From Acidobacteriota bacterium (GTDB taxonomy: Bacteria; Acidobacteriota; Terriglobia; Bryobacterales; Bryobacteraceae): DNA of 64,000 nucleotides. Each line of letters begins with the position of its first letter. Within the stretch, counting starts at the first letter, position 1. This document shows, one piece after another, positions 46,565 through 54,257 of the stretch. The position numbers and the translations under genes are program-made. The notes below the pieces were generated by a model. That model was not told the DNA's origin, did not search any database, and saw only the letters and a list, made by a program, of their open reading frames with translations. The stretch is from positions 1 to 64,000 of the forward strand of contig VFZU01000004.1 in the NCBI GenBank assembly GCA_016870995.1, in the 5' to 3' direction.

Positions 46565-48373
46565 GGCTTCGACGGCAGCCGCCGAGATGGGGTGGTAGTT
46601 GGCTTTGTTCTTCGCGAACAGGGCCTTTGCTTTCACCTTTCCTTCGGGCGTCTTCGCCATCTCGGCATAGAGTGGCTTGATGAACTTCTGCCGGCCGACG
46701 CGCGACAGAAAGTTCTCAAGCGCAGCCTGGGCCGGCGCATACTTGTTGCGCACCGAGAGCAGCAGCCAGGCGTCGAGTAGTTCGCTGTTCTTCGATTGCG
46801 TGAACTTGAATTCCTGATCGAGCTTGGTCATTTGGGCCACGGTCAGATCTTGAGGTAAGCCCCGCAGGAAGTGCAACCACTGTTGCGCAACCCATTCTTT
46901 GGTGTCGAGTGCTTCGCCTTTCTTCCAGCTGGCCAATTGATCGTCTACCACTTTCAATAGATAGGCGTCGATCTTCGGAGTGGAAGCCGGCAAGCCTGGT
47001 TGATAGATCCATTCCTTTACATTCAGCTTCAGCTCGGGCAGCTTCTCTTTCAGGTAGCTCTCAAACATCGCCGTTGTGATGCTGGTGAATGCAAACTTCT
47101 CAAAGTAACCGCGAATGAAGCCATCCCACTTTTCGCGGCCCACTTCTTCTTCGATCGCCCGCAGCATCAGCGCCCCTTTGACGTAAGGAACCAGCGTGAC
47201 GCCTTCTTCCGGGTCTCGCCCTTTGAGGTTCACAAACAAGTGCTGATCCTTGGGTTCAAGCTTCGCCATCTCGGCCTTTAATTCAGCAATCTCGATTGCG
47301 AATTCCATTTCGCTGCGCTGCTTGCCGTAGAGTTGCTCCTGGATGCGGCGTTCGACGTAAACCGTAAATCCTTCATTCAGCCAGAAATCGCTCCAGGTCG
47401 CATTCGTCACGAGGTTTCCACTCCAACTATGGGCCAGCTCATGGGAAATTAAAGAAACGAGGCTCTTGTCGCCGGCGAGAATCGTCGGAGTTGCAAATGT
47501 CAGGCGGGGGTTTTCCATGCCGCCGATTGGAAAGCTCGGCGGAAGCACGAGCACGTCATGGCGGTCCCAGCGATAGGTGCCATAGAGGCGTTCGGCTTCA
47601 GAGACCATCTGGTCGAGATCTTCGAACTCTTTGGCCGATGCATCGAGCATCGCCTTTTCGGTGTAGACACCAGTGCGAGCCCCGATCATGCGGAACTGCA
47701 GTTCTCCGACGGCCAAAGCGATCAGATAGGGCGGAATTGGCTGCGTCATGTCGAAGGAATAATCGCCACTCGGCACGGAAGTCCGCTGATCGTTGTTGGC
47801 ACTCATGAGGGCAAAGAAATTAGGCTGGGTATGGATGCGAGCTCGGTAGGTGATGCGAATGCCTGGAGAGTCCTGCAAGGGAATCCAGCTGCGCGTGTAA
47901 ATTGGCTGGCCTTGGGTGTAGAGATAAGGCGATTTCTTGCCTGCGGTTTGCGATGCCTCAAGCCACTGCAGTGCCACAGCAGAAGGGCTGGTGGCGTAAG
48001 TGATCTTGATGAACTTGGTCCCTTCCGGGAGGGTCACCTCAAGCGGGGCGCCGAGGATTTTGTCCGTTTGGCCAAGCGCGAATCGTGCACTATCGAATTT
48101 CTGCCCATCGGCAGAGGCTTCGACTTTGTCGATGTGAAGATCTTTGGTGTCGAGCACGATGCGGCCCTTGCCATCGATCTTGTGTACAACAGAACCTTCG
48201 AGGATTTTCTTTTCAAAGTCGACCTTAAGATCGAGTTCGCTATGCAACACCCTCGCCTCTGCTGGTTTGGCATAGGAATGAACGTCCTCGGCAAATGTCA
48301 CGTTTGTTTTCACCTCTTCGATCTTCGGCGCGCACCCAGCCAGCAGCAGCGCCACTCCAACAAGAAATCGCAT
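46550..48373 (-). CDS. M1-family aminopeptidase, leukotriene A4 hydrolase-like lipoprotein
   Basis: The 607-residue protein starts with a lipobox (LVGVALLLAGCAPK, Cys14), so it is probably anchored to a membrane. Exopeptidase motif GGMEN lies at 284-288 and the zinc site HELAH at 311-315 with the third ligand E334 in WLNEGFTVY. LVLPPSFPIGGMENPRLTF and the C-terminal armadillo-like helical region make it closest to LTA4H/aminopeptidase B. The length matches that branch (about 610). It removes N-terminal residues from peptides; epoxide hydrolase activity cannot be judged. Confidence 0.93.
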   Translation of the reverse strand: MRFLVGVALLLAGCAPKIEEVKTNVTFAEDVHSYAKPAEARVLHSELDLKVDFEKKILEGSVVHKIDGKGRIVLDTKDLHIDKVEASADGQKFDSARFALGQTDKILGAPLEVTLPEGTKFIKITYATSPSAVALQWLEASQTAGKKSPYLYTQGQPIYTRSWIPLQDSPGIRITYRARIHTQPNFFALMSANNDQRTSVPSGDYSFDMTQPIPPYLIALAVGELQFRMIGARTGVYTEKAMLDASAKEFEDLDQMVSEAERLYGTYRWDRHDVLVLPPSFPIGGMENPRLTFATPTILAGDKSLVSLISHELAHSWSGNLVTNATWSDFWLNEGFTVYVERRIQEQLYGKQRSEMEFAIEIAELKAEMAKLEPKDQHLFVNLKGRDPEEGVTLVPYVKGALMLRAIEEEVGREKWDGFIRGYFEKFAFTSITTAMFESYLKEKLPELKLNVKEWIYQPGLPASTPKIDAYLLKVVDDQLASWKKGEALDTKEWVAQQWLHFLRGLPQDLTVAQMTKLDQEFKFTQSKNSELLDAWLLLSVRNKYAPAQAALENFLSRVGRQKFIKPLYAEMAKTPEGKVKAKALFAKNKANYHPISAAAVEALFAK

Positions 48374-48406
48374 GTCACCATTATGGACCTGTTCTAAAAA
48401 GCAAAA

Positions 48407-48430
48407 GCCCCCCGCCTAAAGGCGGGGGGC
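48407..48430 (-). terminator. Rho-independent terminator after the SYLF gene
   Basis: A perfect 10-bp GC stem (GCCCCCCGCC / GGCGGGGGGC) with a 4-base loop lies 18 bases beyond the stop of the SYLF gene. Read on the minus strand, the stem is followed by TTTTGCTTTTT. It protects the aminopeptidase gene, which starts at 48373, from read-through. Confidence 0.9.
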
Positions 48431-48447
48431 CATTTATTGATGCCAGT

Positions 48448-49125
48448 TTACTTCGCTTTGCGTGGCGAGTATTTGTTGAGTTCCCCAATGAGATTCTTCG
48501 CGGCCGCGGGAGCGGCGGGATTGCCTTCGATGATCTCTTTGTTGGTCATGGTCTTGCCGTAGAGGTCCTTGTTGGCATCGAGATCTTGACGGAGCGTGGC
48601 ACCTTCAAGAGAGAGGCCAGCGAAGACGCCGCGACTGCGGGAATAGCTAAGGATCTCGGCCGTCATGAGAACGTCGGTTTGAGCGCTGGAGGTGCGGCCA
48701 ACGGGGCCGGCTGCGACACTCGCTTCGCCGCCGAGCTTGAACTGATTGTTCAACAACCGGTTTGCGCCTTTCTTGTTCATTACCAGCAGAATGACGTCGC
48801 TTTCGCTGCCGCCGATCTGGAAGCCGACACTGCCACCTTCAACACGCACACTTGCCGGAGAACCCCAACCATCGCCGCCAGCCTTACGGCAAACGAAGAA
48901 TCCACGGCCAAACTTGCCACCAAGGATGAAGGCTCCCTTCTTCAAGCCGGGTACCACAACGGCACATTCGCTCTTGTCGAGCAGCTCCTGTGGGATGGCC
49001 TTGTCCTTGACATCCATAATCTCTTTCAGCACATCACCGGCCGCGGCCAGACGCTTCTCCTCGTTGCTCTGGGCAAACAAGCTCACAGAAACAAGCAAGC
49101 CGGTCACGGCAAAAAATTTATTCAT
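48448..49125 (-). CDS. SYLF-domain (Ysc84-like) secreted lipid-binding protein
   Basis: The 225-residue protein has a signal peptide (MNKFFAVTGLLVSVSLFAQ) and the SYLF/DUF500 pattern: IPQELLDKSECAVVVPGLKKGAFILGGKFGRG, GSVGFQIGGSESDVILLVMN, FKLGGEASVAAGPVGR, ILSYSRSRGVFAGLSLEG. The fold binds phosphoinositides in eukaryotes; bacterial forms are exported and poorly understood. It is monocistronic, with a strong terminator downstream and a divergent dehydrogenase gene upstream. Confidence 0.92.
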   Translation of the reverse strand: MNKFFAVTGLLVSVSLFAQSNEEKRLAAAGDVLKEIMDVKDKAIPQELLDKSECAVVVPGLKKGAFILGGKFGRGFFVCRKAGGDGWGSPASVRVEGGSVGFQIGGSESDVILLVMNKKGANRLLNNQFKLGGEASVAAGPVGRTSSAQTDVLMTAEILSYSRSRGVFAGLSLEGATLRQDLDANKDLYGKTMTNKEIIEGNPAAPAAAKNLIGELNKYSPRKAK

Positions 49126-49202
49126 AAATCTCCTCTTCAGATTTGATTATCTCTGACCTGAACTCGTTTCATTTGAATCTGTCGGGACGATAGAATAGCC
49201 GC

Positions 49203-50801
49203 ATGACCTACGACGCGATCGTTGTCGGCAGCGGCCCTGGCGGGGGAATTGCCGCATATTCCCTTGCGACGCAAGGCCTCAAAGTAGCGCTGGTCGAGGC
49301 TGGCCGGCGGCTGGTGCCCGGCAAAGACTATGGCCGCGATCTTCCCCCTCTGGATCTGCTGGCGCGCAGGCTGAAGGAAGGTAAGTCGGGCGGGTTTGAT
49401 TCCGCTTGGGATTACCGCGAACAGGATCACTTCACCGGGGTTGGCGATCGCCCAGGGCATGGGCTCGTAAAGGCGCTGGGTGGCCGCAGCCTCTGCTGGG
49501 CGGGGCATAGTTTGCGTTTTGGGCCGCTCGACTTTACCAAGTGGCCGATTTCCTACAACGAGGTTGCTCCCTACTATGCGCGTGCGGAGCGGTTCATGGG
49601 CGTCTATGGCTACAAAGACGGCTTGTCGAATCTGCCGGATGGCGAGTTTCTCGCGCCGGTGCCGATGCGGGCGGGGGAGTCCTTGTTGCGGCGTGGCGTG
49701 AGATCTCTCAAGAAAAAGGGTCGCGAAATGGACTTCATCGCCTTGCGCAAGGCGATGGTGACGTCGAAGCATTCTTCAGGGCGGGCCATTTGCCAGTATT
49801 GCGGCAATTGCGGCGGCTGCCCGATCGATTCGAAGTACACTTCAGCGAACACGCCGATTCCGCGCGCGTTCAAGACCGGCAACCTGACTGTCTTTACCAA
49901 TGCGATGATGACGCGCATCGCGATGGCGCCGGGAACCAATCGTGTGGCTTCGATTGAATACACGAATCAGACTGGCCAGACGGAGAAGCTCGCTTGCCGC
50001 ACACTGGTGCTGGCTTGCAGCGCAATCGAGACCGCGCGGATGTTGCTGGCTAACAATGTGGCGAATTCTTCAGGGCTGGTGGGGCGCAATTTAACGAGCC
50101 ACTTCGGCATCACGGTGCTTGGGTTGTTTCCAGAGTTGGCCCATCGCAAGCACTCCGATGATGCAGGGACCGCCTACTATCACTCGCTGTTGACGGGATT
50201 GTATTGGAAGCAGGAGAACCCGAACTTCACCGGCACGTATCAGGTACAGTGTGGAGCGGGTGCGCCGCCACAACGGCTGTTTTATCGAGGAGAAAAGGGA
50301 TTCGGCGCGGCCTACAAGCAGGAGCTGCTGCGTAAGAACGTCTGCCACGCTGGTATGAATATGCAGGGTTCGCTTCTGGTGAGCGATCGCAAGTACATCG
50401 ATCTCGACCCGAGCCGGAAGGATGCTTACGGCATCCCGTTTCCGCGCATTCATCTGCACTACGAAGATTCTGATATCGCCATGGCGCAGGATTGCGTGAA
50501 CACTTGCGAGGAGATCATCCGGGCCGGTAAGGGCGAAGTGATATCCAGCCCTGGCCGTGTGCGCCGGGAGGATTTGGTGATCGACCTCAATCACTGGGTG
50601 GGGACCACCAAGATGGGCCGCGACCCGAAGCGCAGTGTCGTTAACACCGATTGCCAGTCGCATGATGTGCCGAATCTGTTTATCGGTGATGCGAGCGTAT
50701 TCCCCGACTATCCGGAAAAGAATCCCACGCTCACCAACATTGCACTGAGCTGGCGCATGTCCGAGCGTCTGGCCGAGAAGCTGCGGAAGAAGGAGGTCTA
50801 A
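49203..50801 (+). CDS. GMC-family FAD-dependent dehydrogenase, large subunit
   Basis: The 532-residue flavoprotein begins with the ADP-binding motif AIVVGSGPGGGIAAYSL. GHGLVKALGGRSLCWAGHSLRFG follows, and near the C-terminus come IDLNHWVGTTKMG and NLFIGDASVFPDYPEKNPTLTN, which carry the catalytic His/Asn region. A tight cysteine cluster CQYCGNCGGC at about residues 198-207 is typical of the gluconate/sorbose-type membrane dehydrogenases. Adjacent is the small subunit gene, with an AGGAGGT ribosome binding site inside the end of this gene. The sugar or alcohol substrate is not predictable. Confidence 0.9.
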   Translation: MTYDAIVVGSGPGGGIAAYSLATQGLKVALVEAGRRLVPGKDYGRDLPPLDLLARRLKEGKSGGFDSAWDYREQDHFTGVGDRPGHGLVKALGGRSLCWAGHSLRFGPLDFTKWPISYNEVAPYYARAERFMGVYGYKDGLSNLPDGEFLAPVPMRAGESLLRRGVRSLKKKGREMDFIALRKAMVTSKHSSGRAICQYCGNCGGCPIDSKYTSANTPIPRAFKTGNLTVFTNAMMTRIAMAPGTNRVASIEYTNQTGQTEKLACRTLVLACSAIETARMLLANNVANSSGLVGRNLTSHFGITVLGLFPELAHRKHSDDAGTAYYHSLLTGLYWKQENPNFTGTYQVQCGAGAPPQRLFYRGEKGFGAAYKQELLRKNVCHAGMNMQGSLLVSDRKYIDLDPSRKDAYGIPFPRIHLHYEDSDIAMAQDCVNTCEEIIRAGKGEVISSPGRVRREDLVIDLNHWVGTTKMGRDPKRSVVNTDCQSHDVPNLFIGDASVFPDYPEKNPTLTNIALSWRMSERLAEKLRKKEV

Positions 50802-50804
50802 CCG

Positions 50805-51314
50805 ATGAATCGACGCGAACTATTTCCGATCCTTGCCGCCGCTGCGCAGCACCAGCACCACAAGCCGGCTGCGGTTTTAACCGATAGCTATCAATTGAAG
50901 GCGTTGTCGAGTGAGCAGAACCAGATTCTGTCGCAGCTTGCCGATGTCATCATCCCGGCCGACACCAGGTCGCCCGGTGCCGCTGAGGCCCGAGTGAGTC
51001 AGTATTTCGATTTACTTGCTGAGCATGTCGCGCCGCTGAAGAAGGCGTTCCTCGAAGGGCTTGAAGATTTCAACACGCTCGCGCAGTCGCGCTTTGAAGT
51101 GCCGCTGGCCAAGCTGACTCGGGCGCAAATGACCACACTACTCGAAGTGGTGTCGCAGCATGAAGGCAACCCGACCAACGGAGCCGAGTCCTTCTTTGAG
51201 CTGCTCAAGTTTCATACCGTGGAGGGCTACCGGCTCAGCCATGTCGGCCAAACTCAATGGCTGGGCTACCAGCCACATCCGCCCGGTCTGTACCCGGACC
51301 TCACGCTAGACTAG
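50805..51314 (+). CDS. Gluconate 2-dehydrogenase subunit 3-family protein
   Basis: The 169-residue small subunit has the family pattern LSSEQNQILSQLADVIIPADTRSPGAAEA, with LKFHTVEGYRLSHVGQTQWLGYQPHPPG at the C-terminus. It starts 3 bases after the GMC gene with a perfect AGGAGGT at 50791-50797. The leader (MNRRELFPILAAAAQ) is twin-arginine-like, so it may carry the large subunit through Tat. A cytochrome c third subunit is not next to it. Confidence 0.88.
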   Translation: MNRRELFPILAAAAQHQHHKPAAVLTDSYQLKALSSEQNQILSQLADVIIPADTRSPGAAEARVSQYFDLLAEHVAPLKKAFLEGLEDFNTLAQSRFEVPLAKLTRAQMTTLLEVVSQHEGNPTNGAESFFELLKFHTVEGYRLSHVGQTQWLGYQPHPPGLYPDLTLD

Positions 51315-51320
51315 AAGTTT

Positions 51321-52455
51321 ATGACCCTCGAAGAAATCGAGCGGGAGTACGATCAGCTCCGCCAGCAAGCCGAATCTGTGCGGAGCTATCTTTGACGCCC
51401 CCAAAAAGAAAGCCCAACTTGCCGAACTCGAAACGGTAATCAGCGACCCCGAGTTCTGGAACAATCCCGAGAAGAGTCAGGAAGTGATGCAGAAGCGCAA
51501 GCGTCTGGAAGAGACGGTTGCGCAGGATCTTCGTGTGGCGACGATGTCTTCTGACGTCGCGGCGCTCATCGAGCTCGGCCGCGAAGGCGAAGACGTACTG
51601 TCGATGTTGAATGGCGAGCTTGGTGGCCTGCGCGATGAGTTGTCGTGCCTCGAAACGGGCATGCTCTTGAGTGGGGAACACGATCACCGTTCGGCGATCC
51701 TCAACATCCACCCCGGTGCTGGCGGCACCGAGAGCCAGGATTGGGCCGAGATGCTGATGCGTATGTATCTGCGTTGGGCCGAGCGCAATGGCTTTAAGTC
51801 GACCGTGACGGATCAGCAGGACGGCGACGGCGCAGGCATCAAGAGCGCGACGATCGAAATCGAGGGCGAGAATGTTTACGGCTTGATGTCGAGCGAGATC
51901 GGCGTGCATCGATTGGTGCGCATTTCGCCATTTGACTCGGCCGCGCGGCGACATACATCCTTTGCCAGCGTCTACGTCTATCCGATGATCGATGACGAGA
52001 TCAAGATCGAGATCAAACCGGAAGATGTGCGTACGGATGTGTTTCGCGCCTCTGGCGCTGGCGGCCAACACGTGAACCGGACAGAGAGCGCGGTTCGCAT
52101 GACGCATATCCCGACGGGTATCGTAGTGCAATGCCAAAACGAGCGATCTCAACACAAGAATCGCGCGAGTGCCATGAAGCAGCTGAAGGCTCGGCTCTTT
52201 GAGCATGAGATGGAGAAGCGACGGGCTGAAGACAAGAAGAGCGAAGATTCGAAGCTCGAAATCAACTTTGGCAGCCAGATTCGCAGCTATGTGCTTGCGC
52301 CGTATCGCATGATCAAGGATCACCGTACGAAGTTCAGCGTCGGGGATGTGGACCGGGTTCTCGATGGCGATATCGAAGGCTTTATGCACGCTTGGCTGGT
52401 TTACAAGCGGACCGGGAAGACGGCTGGTGACGGCAAAGACGATCTACCAGAATGA
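51321..52455 (+). CDS. prfB: Peptide chain release factor 2 (programmed +1 frameshift)
   Basis: Twenty-four codons from ATG 51321 end at TGA 51393-51395, and translation continues in +1 after CTT by skipping base 51393. The joined product has 377 residues. It shows the codon-recognition tripeptide SPF (about 202-204, RISPFDSAARRHTSF) and GGQ (about 247-249, SGAGGQHVNRTESAVRMTHIPTG). SPF identifies RF2, which reads UGA and UAA. It is followed by an overlapping Sua5-type gene. The initiator ATG lies 6 bases after the previous stop. Confidence 0.96.
51381..51396 (+). promoter_or_regulatory. prfB programmed +1 frameshift site
   Basis: The slippery CTT-TGA-C is preceded by an internal Shine-Dalgarno-like CGGAG four bases upstream. 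This resembles the classical AGGGGG-TAT-CTT-TGA-C of enteric prfB but with a weaker stimulator and one extra spacer base. Low RF2 lets the ribosome pause at UGA and shift forward, so RF2 controls its own synthesis. Confidence 0.93.
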
Positions 52456-53360
52456 TCGAGAGAGCTGCCAGCATCCTTCGTGAGGGAGGGATCGTTGCCT
52501 TTCCTACGGAGACGGTTTATGGCCTTGGGGCGAATGCGCTCAATGCGCAGGCGATCCAGAAGATTTACGAGATCAAGGGTCGCCCGAGTACTTCGCCCTT
52601 GATCGTGCATGTAAACAGCGTAAACATGGCGAAGGAGCTTGTGACGGATTGGCCCGAAGCGGCGCAGAGATTGGTGGACGCTTTTTGGCCTGGGCCCTTG
52701 ACGCTGGTGTTACCAAAGGCAGAGCAGGTACCTGGGGAACTGACGGCTGGGCTCGGGACGGTTGGTATCCGGATGCCGGCGCATCAGCTTGCCTTGAAGT
52801 TGATCGAGGCGGCGGGAGTTCCGATTGCGGCGCCGAGTGCGAACCGTTTTATGGAGTTATCGCCGACCACGGCGGAACATGTGTGGGCGAGCCTGGGGGA
52901 TCGCGTGGACTTGATCTTGGATGGGGGCCCGACGGTGGTTGGGATCGAGTCGACGGTGTTGAGCCTGGCGGGGCCGAAGCCAGTGTTGTTGAGGCCGGGA
53001 ATGATCACGCAGGCGCAGATTGAAGCTGTGATTGGACCGATTGTTACCACCGTAAACATTACAGAAGCGCATGCTTCGCCAGGGCTGCATGACCGGCACT
53101 ATGCACCGAGGACTCCTCTTTATCTGACAACGACGGTGCCGCGGGAGGGGCGTGGGATTTATTTGCACCATACTGTGCCGCTGGCGGGGGCTCATCCGCG
53201 AATGATGCCAAGTGAGGCGGGCCGCTATGCGGCGGTTTTGTATGACGTGCTGCATGAATGCGACCAGGAGGGCTGGGACTGGATTGCGGTCGAGCCGCCG
53301 GCCGAAGGGGTGGAGTGGGCCGGGATCCTGGACCGACTGAAGCGGGCCAGTGTTCGCTAA
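52452..53360 (+). CDS. tsaC: L-threonylcarbamoyladenylate synthase, Sua5 type
   Basis: The 302-residue protein has a YrdC domain (GGIVAFPTETVYGLGANALN, IYEIKGRPSTSPLIVHV, FWPGPLTLVLP, GIRMPAHQLAL, PIAAPSANRFMELSPTTAEHV). A linker SPGLHDRHYAPRTPLYL leads to an additional C-terminal Sua5 domain. It makes threonylcarbamoyl-AMP for the t6A modification of tRNA position 37. The two-domain length distinguishes it from short TsaC. It overlaps the prfB stop by 4 bases. Confidence 0.93.
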   Translation: MIERAASILREGGIVAFPTETVYGLGANALNAQAIQKIYEIKGRPSTSPLIVHVNSVNMAKELVTDWPEAAQRLVDAFWPGPLTLVLPKAEQVPGELTAGLGTVGIRMPAHQLALKLIEAAGVPIAAPSANRFMELSPTTAEHVWASLGDRVDLILDGGPTVVGIESTVLSLAGPKPVLLRPGMITQAQIEAVIGPIVTTVNITEAHASPGLHDRHYAPRTPLYLTTTVPREGRGIYLHHTVPLAGAHPRMMPSEAGRYAAVLYDVLHECDQEGWDWIAVEPPAEGVEWAGILDRLKRASVR

Positions 53361-53376
53361 ATCTTCTCCGATTCTT

Positions 53377-53403
53377 TAAAGCCTCACTACTCCGTACCGA
53401 TAA
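53377..53403 (+). promoter_or_regulatory. Sigma-28 (FliA)-type promoter before fliW
   Basis: TAAAGCCT, 11 bases, then ACCGATAA matches the sigma-28 consensus TAAAGTTT-N11-GCCGATAA at 13 of 16 positions with exact spacing. The -10 element ends 8 bases before the fliW ATG, so a transcript from it would be almost leaderless unless initiation is further upstream. It is the best of three such sites in this flagellar module. Confidence 0.65.
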
Positions 53404-53411
53404 GGACTTCG

Positions 53412-53876
53412 ATGCAGTCCCTAGAAACGGCTCGCTTTGGTACCGTCCGCTTTGAAGAACACGAAGTCATTGAGTTTCCGGCCGGTTTGCCTGGCTTTGA
53501 GAACGAGCATCGATTTCTACTGATCGAGGCGGCGGAGAGTGTGCCGCTGAAGTTTCTGCAGAGCGTGACGACGGCTTCGCTGTCGTTTGTTTGCGCACCA
53601 GTGTCTCTGGTCGCAGCTCGATATGAAATGGTCTTGCCGCGTGGGGATCGGGAGCTTTTGGGGATGCCCACTGAGGGGATCGCAGCCGGATTGTCGCTTG
53701 AGTGGTTGGCGATCCTGTGTTTTGCTCGACCCGAGGAGCCGACGGCAAATTTGCTTGGGCCTGTCGTGATTCGGCGGGATGTCGGGCTTGGGGTGCAATC
53801 GATCCGGGAAAACGCGCGCTATTCTGCGCGCCAGCCGCTCTTCAGCGGTACTCAGGAGCAAGCCATATGCTCGTGA
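53412..53876 (+). CDS. fliW: Flagellar assembly factor FliW
   Basis: The 154-residue protein has the FliW pattern LETARFGTVRFEEHEVIEFPAGLPGFENEHRFLLIEA and a C-terminal NLLGPVVIRRDVGLGVQSI segment. FliW binds flagellin in the cytoplasm and, when free, binds and inhibits CsrA, coupling flagellin translation to its export. The gene overlaps csrA by 10 bases, the arrangement seen in Bacillus and many other phyla. Confidence 0.93.
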   Translation: MQSLETARFGTVRFEEHEVIEFPAGLPGFENEHRFLLIEAAESVPLKFLQSVTTASLSFVCAPVSLVAARYEMVLPRGDRELLGMPTEGIAAGLSLEWLAILCFARPEEPTANLLGPVVIRRDVGLGVQSIRENARYSARQPLFSGTQEQAICS

Positions 53877-54130
53877 TTCGCAGACGCGCGGGAGAAGGCT
53901 TTCTCATTGGGGACACGATCGAGGTGGACATCCTTGAGATCGATGGCAATCAGGTGAAGATCGGGATTCGTGCGCCGCGGGAGACGGCGATCTTGCGTCG
54001 TGAGATTGCGGCGACGCGGGACACGAACCTCGATTCAGCGCAAACCGTGGAAGACAAAGCGCTTGAACAAGCCTCGAAGCGGCTGCGCCTGACCCCCCCC
54101 TCCAAAACAGGATTAAGTCCTCGCCTCTAA
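53867..54130 (+). CDS. csrA: Carbon storage regulator CsrA
   Basis: The 87-residue protein opens with MLVIRRRAGEGFLIGDTIEVDILEIDGNQ and VKIGIRAPRETAILRREI, the RNA-binding CsrA dimer core with the critical Arg in strand 5. About 25 residues of polar C-terminal extension follow. It starts within fliW at ATG 53867. Its likely target is the flagellin leader immediately downstream, where a GGA site covers the ribosome binding site. Confidence 0.95.
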   Translation: MLVIRRRAGEGFLIGDTIEVDILEIDGNQVKIGIRAPRETAILRREIAATRDTNLDSAQTVEDKALEQASKRLRLTPPSKTGLSPRL

Positions 54131-54144
54131 GGCGATTTTCTGTT

Positions 54145-54171
54145 TCAAGTTGAACCACACGGTTCCGATAT
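54145..54171 (+). promoter_or_regulatory. Sigma-28-type promoter of the flagellin gene
   Basis: TCAAGTTG, 11 bases, then TCCGATAT matches the sigma-28 consensus at 12 of 16 positions with exact spacing. Transcription would start near 54178, giving a leader of about 80 bases that contains the CsrA-type site. A short hairpin (54121-54135, TCGCC/GGCGA then TTTT) just upstream may weakly terminate csrA transcripts. Confidence 0.6.
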
Positions 54172-54204
54172 GGCCTTTATCAGCAACCCTGCCGAGGTGG
54201 TGCA

Positions 54205-54257
54205 AGGCCACTCTCCCGGAGAGGACCTCTGGGTGCACAGAAACAACGGAGTGAATC
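54205..54257 (+). promoter_or_regulatory. Flagellin leader with candidate CsrA-binding site
   Basis: ACGGA at 54246-54250 is an ANGGA CsrA site that overlaps the ribosome binding sequence ACGGAG, as in the Bacillus hag leader. About 30 bases upstream lie two nested inverted repeats (CTCTCC-C-GGAGAG and AGAGG-A-CCTCT) that expose further GGA triplets. Only the first site fits the full consensus, so the second binding point is speculative. Confidence 0.5.

Noticed and set aside
48295-49146. Long open frame of 283 codons on the plus strand
   Set aside because: It lies wholly antisense to the well-supported SYLF gene and its terminator, has no recognisable domain, and is a GC-rich shadow frame.
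54121-54139. Strong terminator between csrA and flagellin
   Set aside because: The hairpin has only a 5-bp stem overlapping the csrA stop and a 4-base T-run; at best it is a weak terminator.
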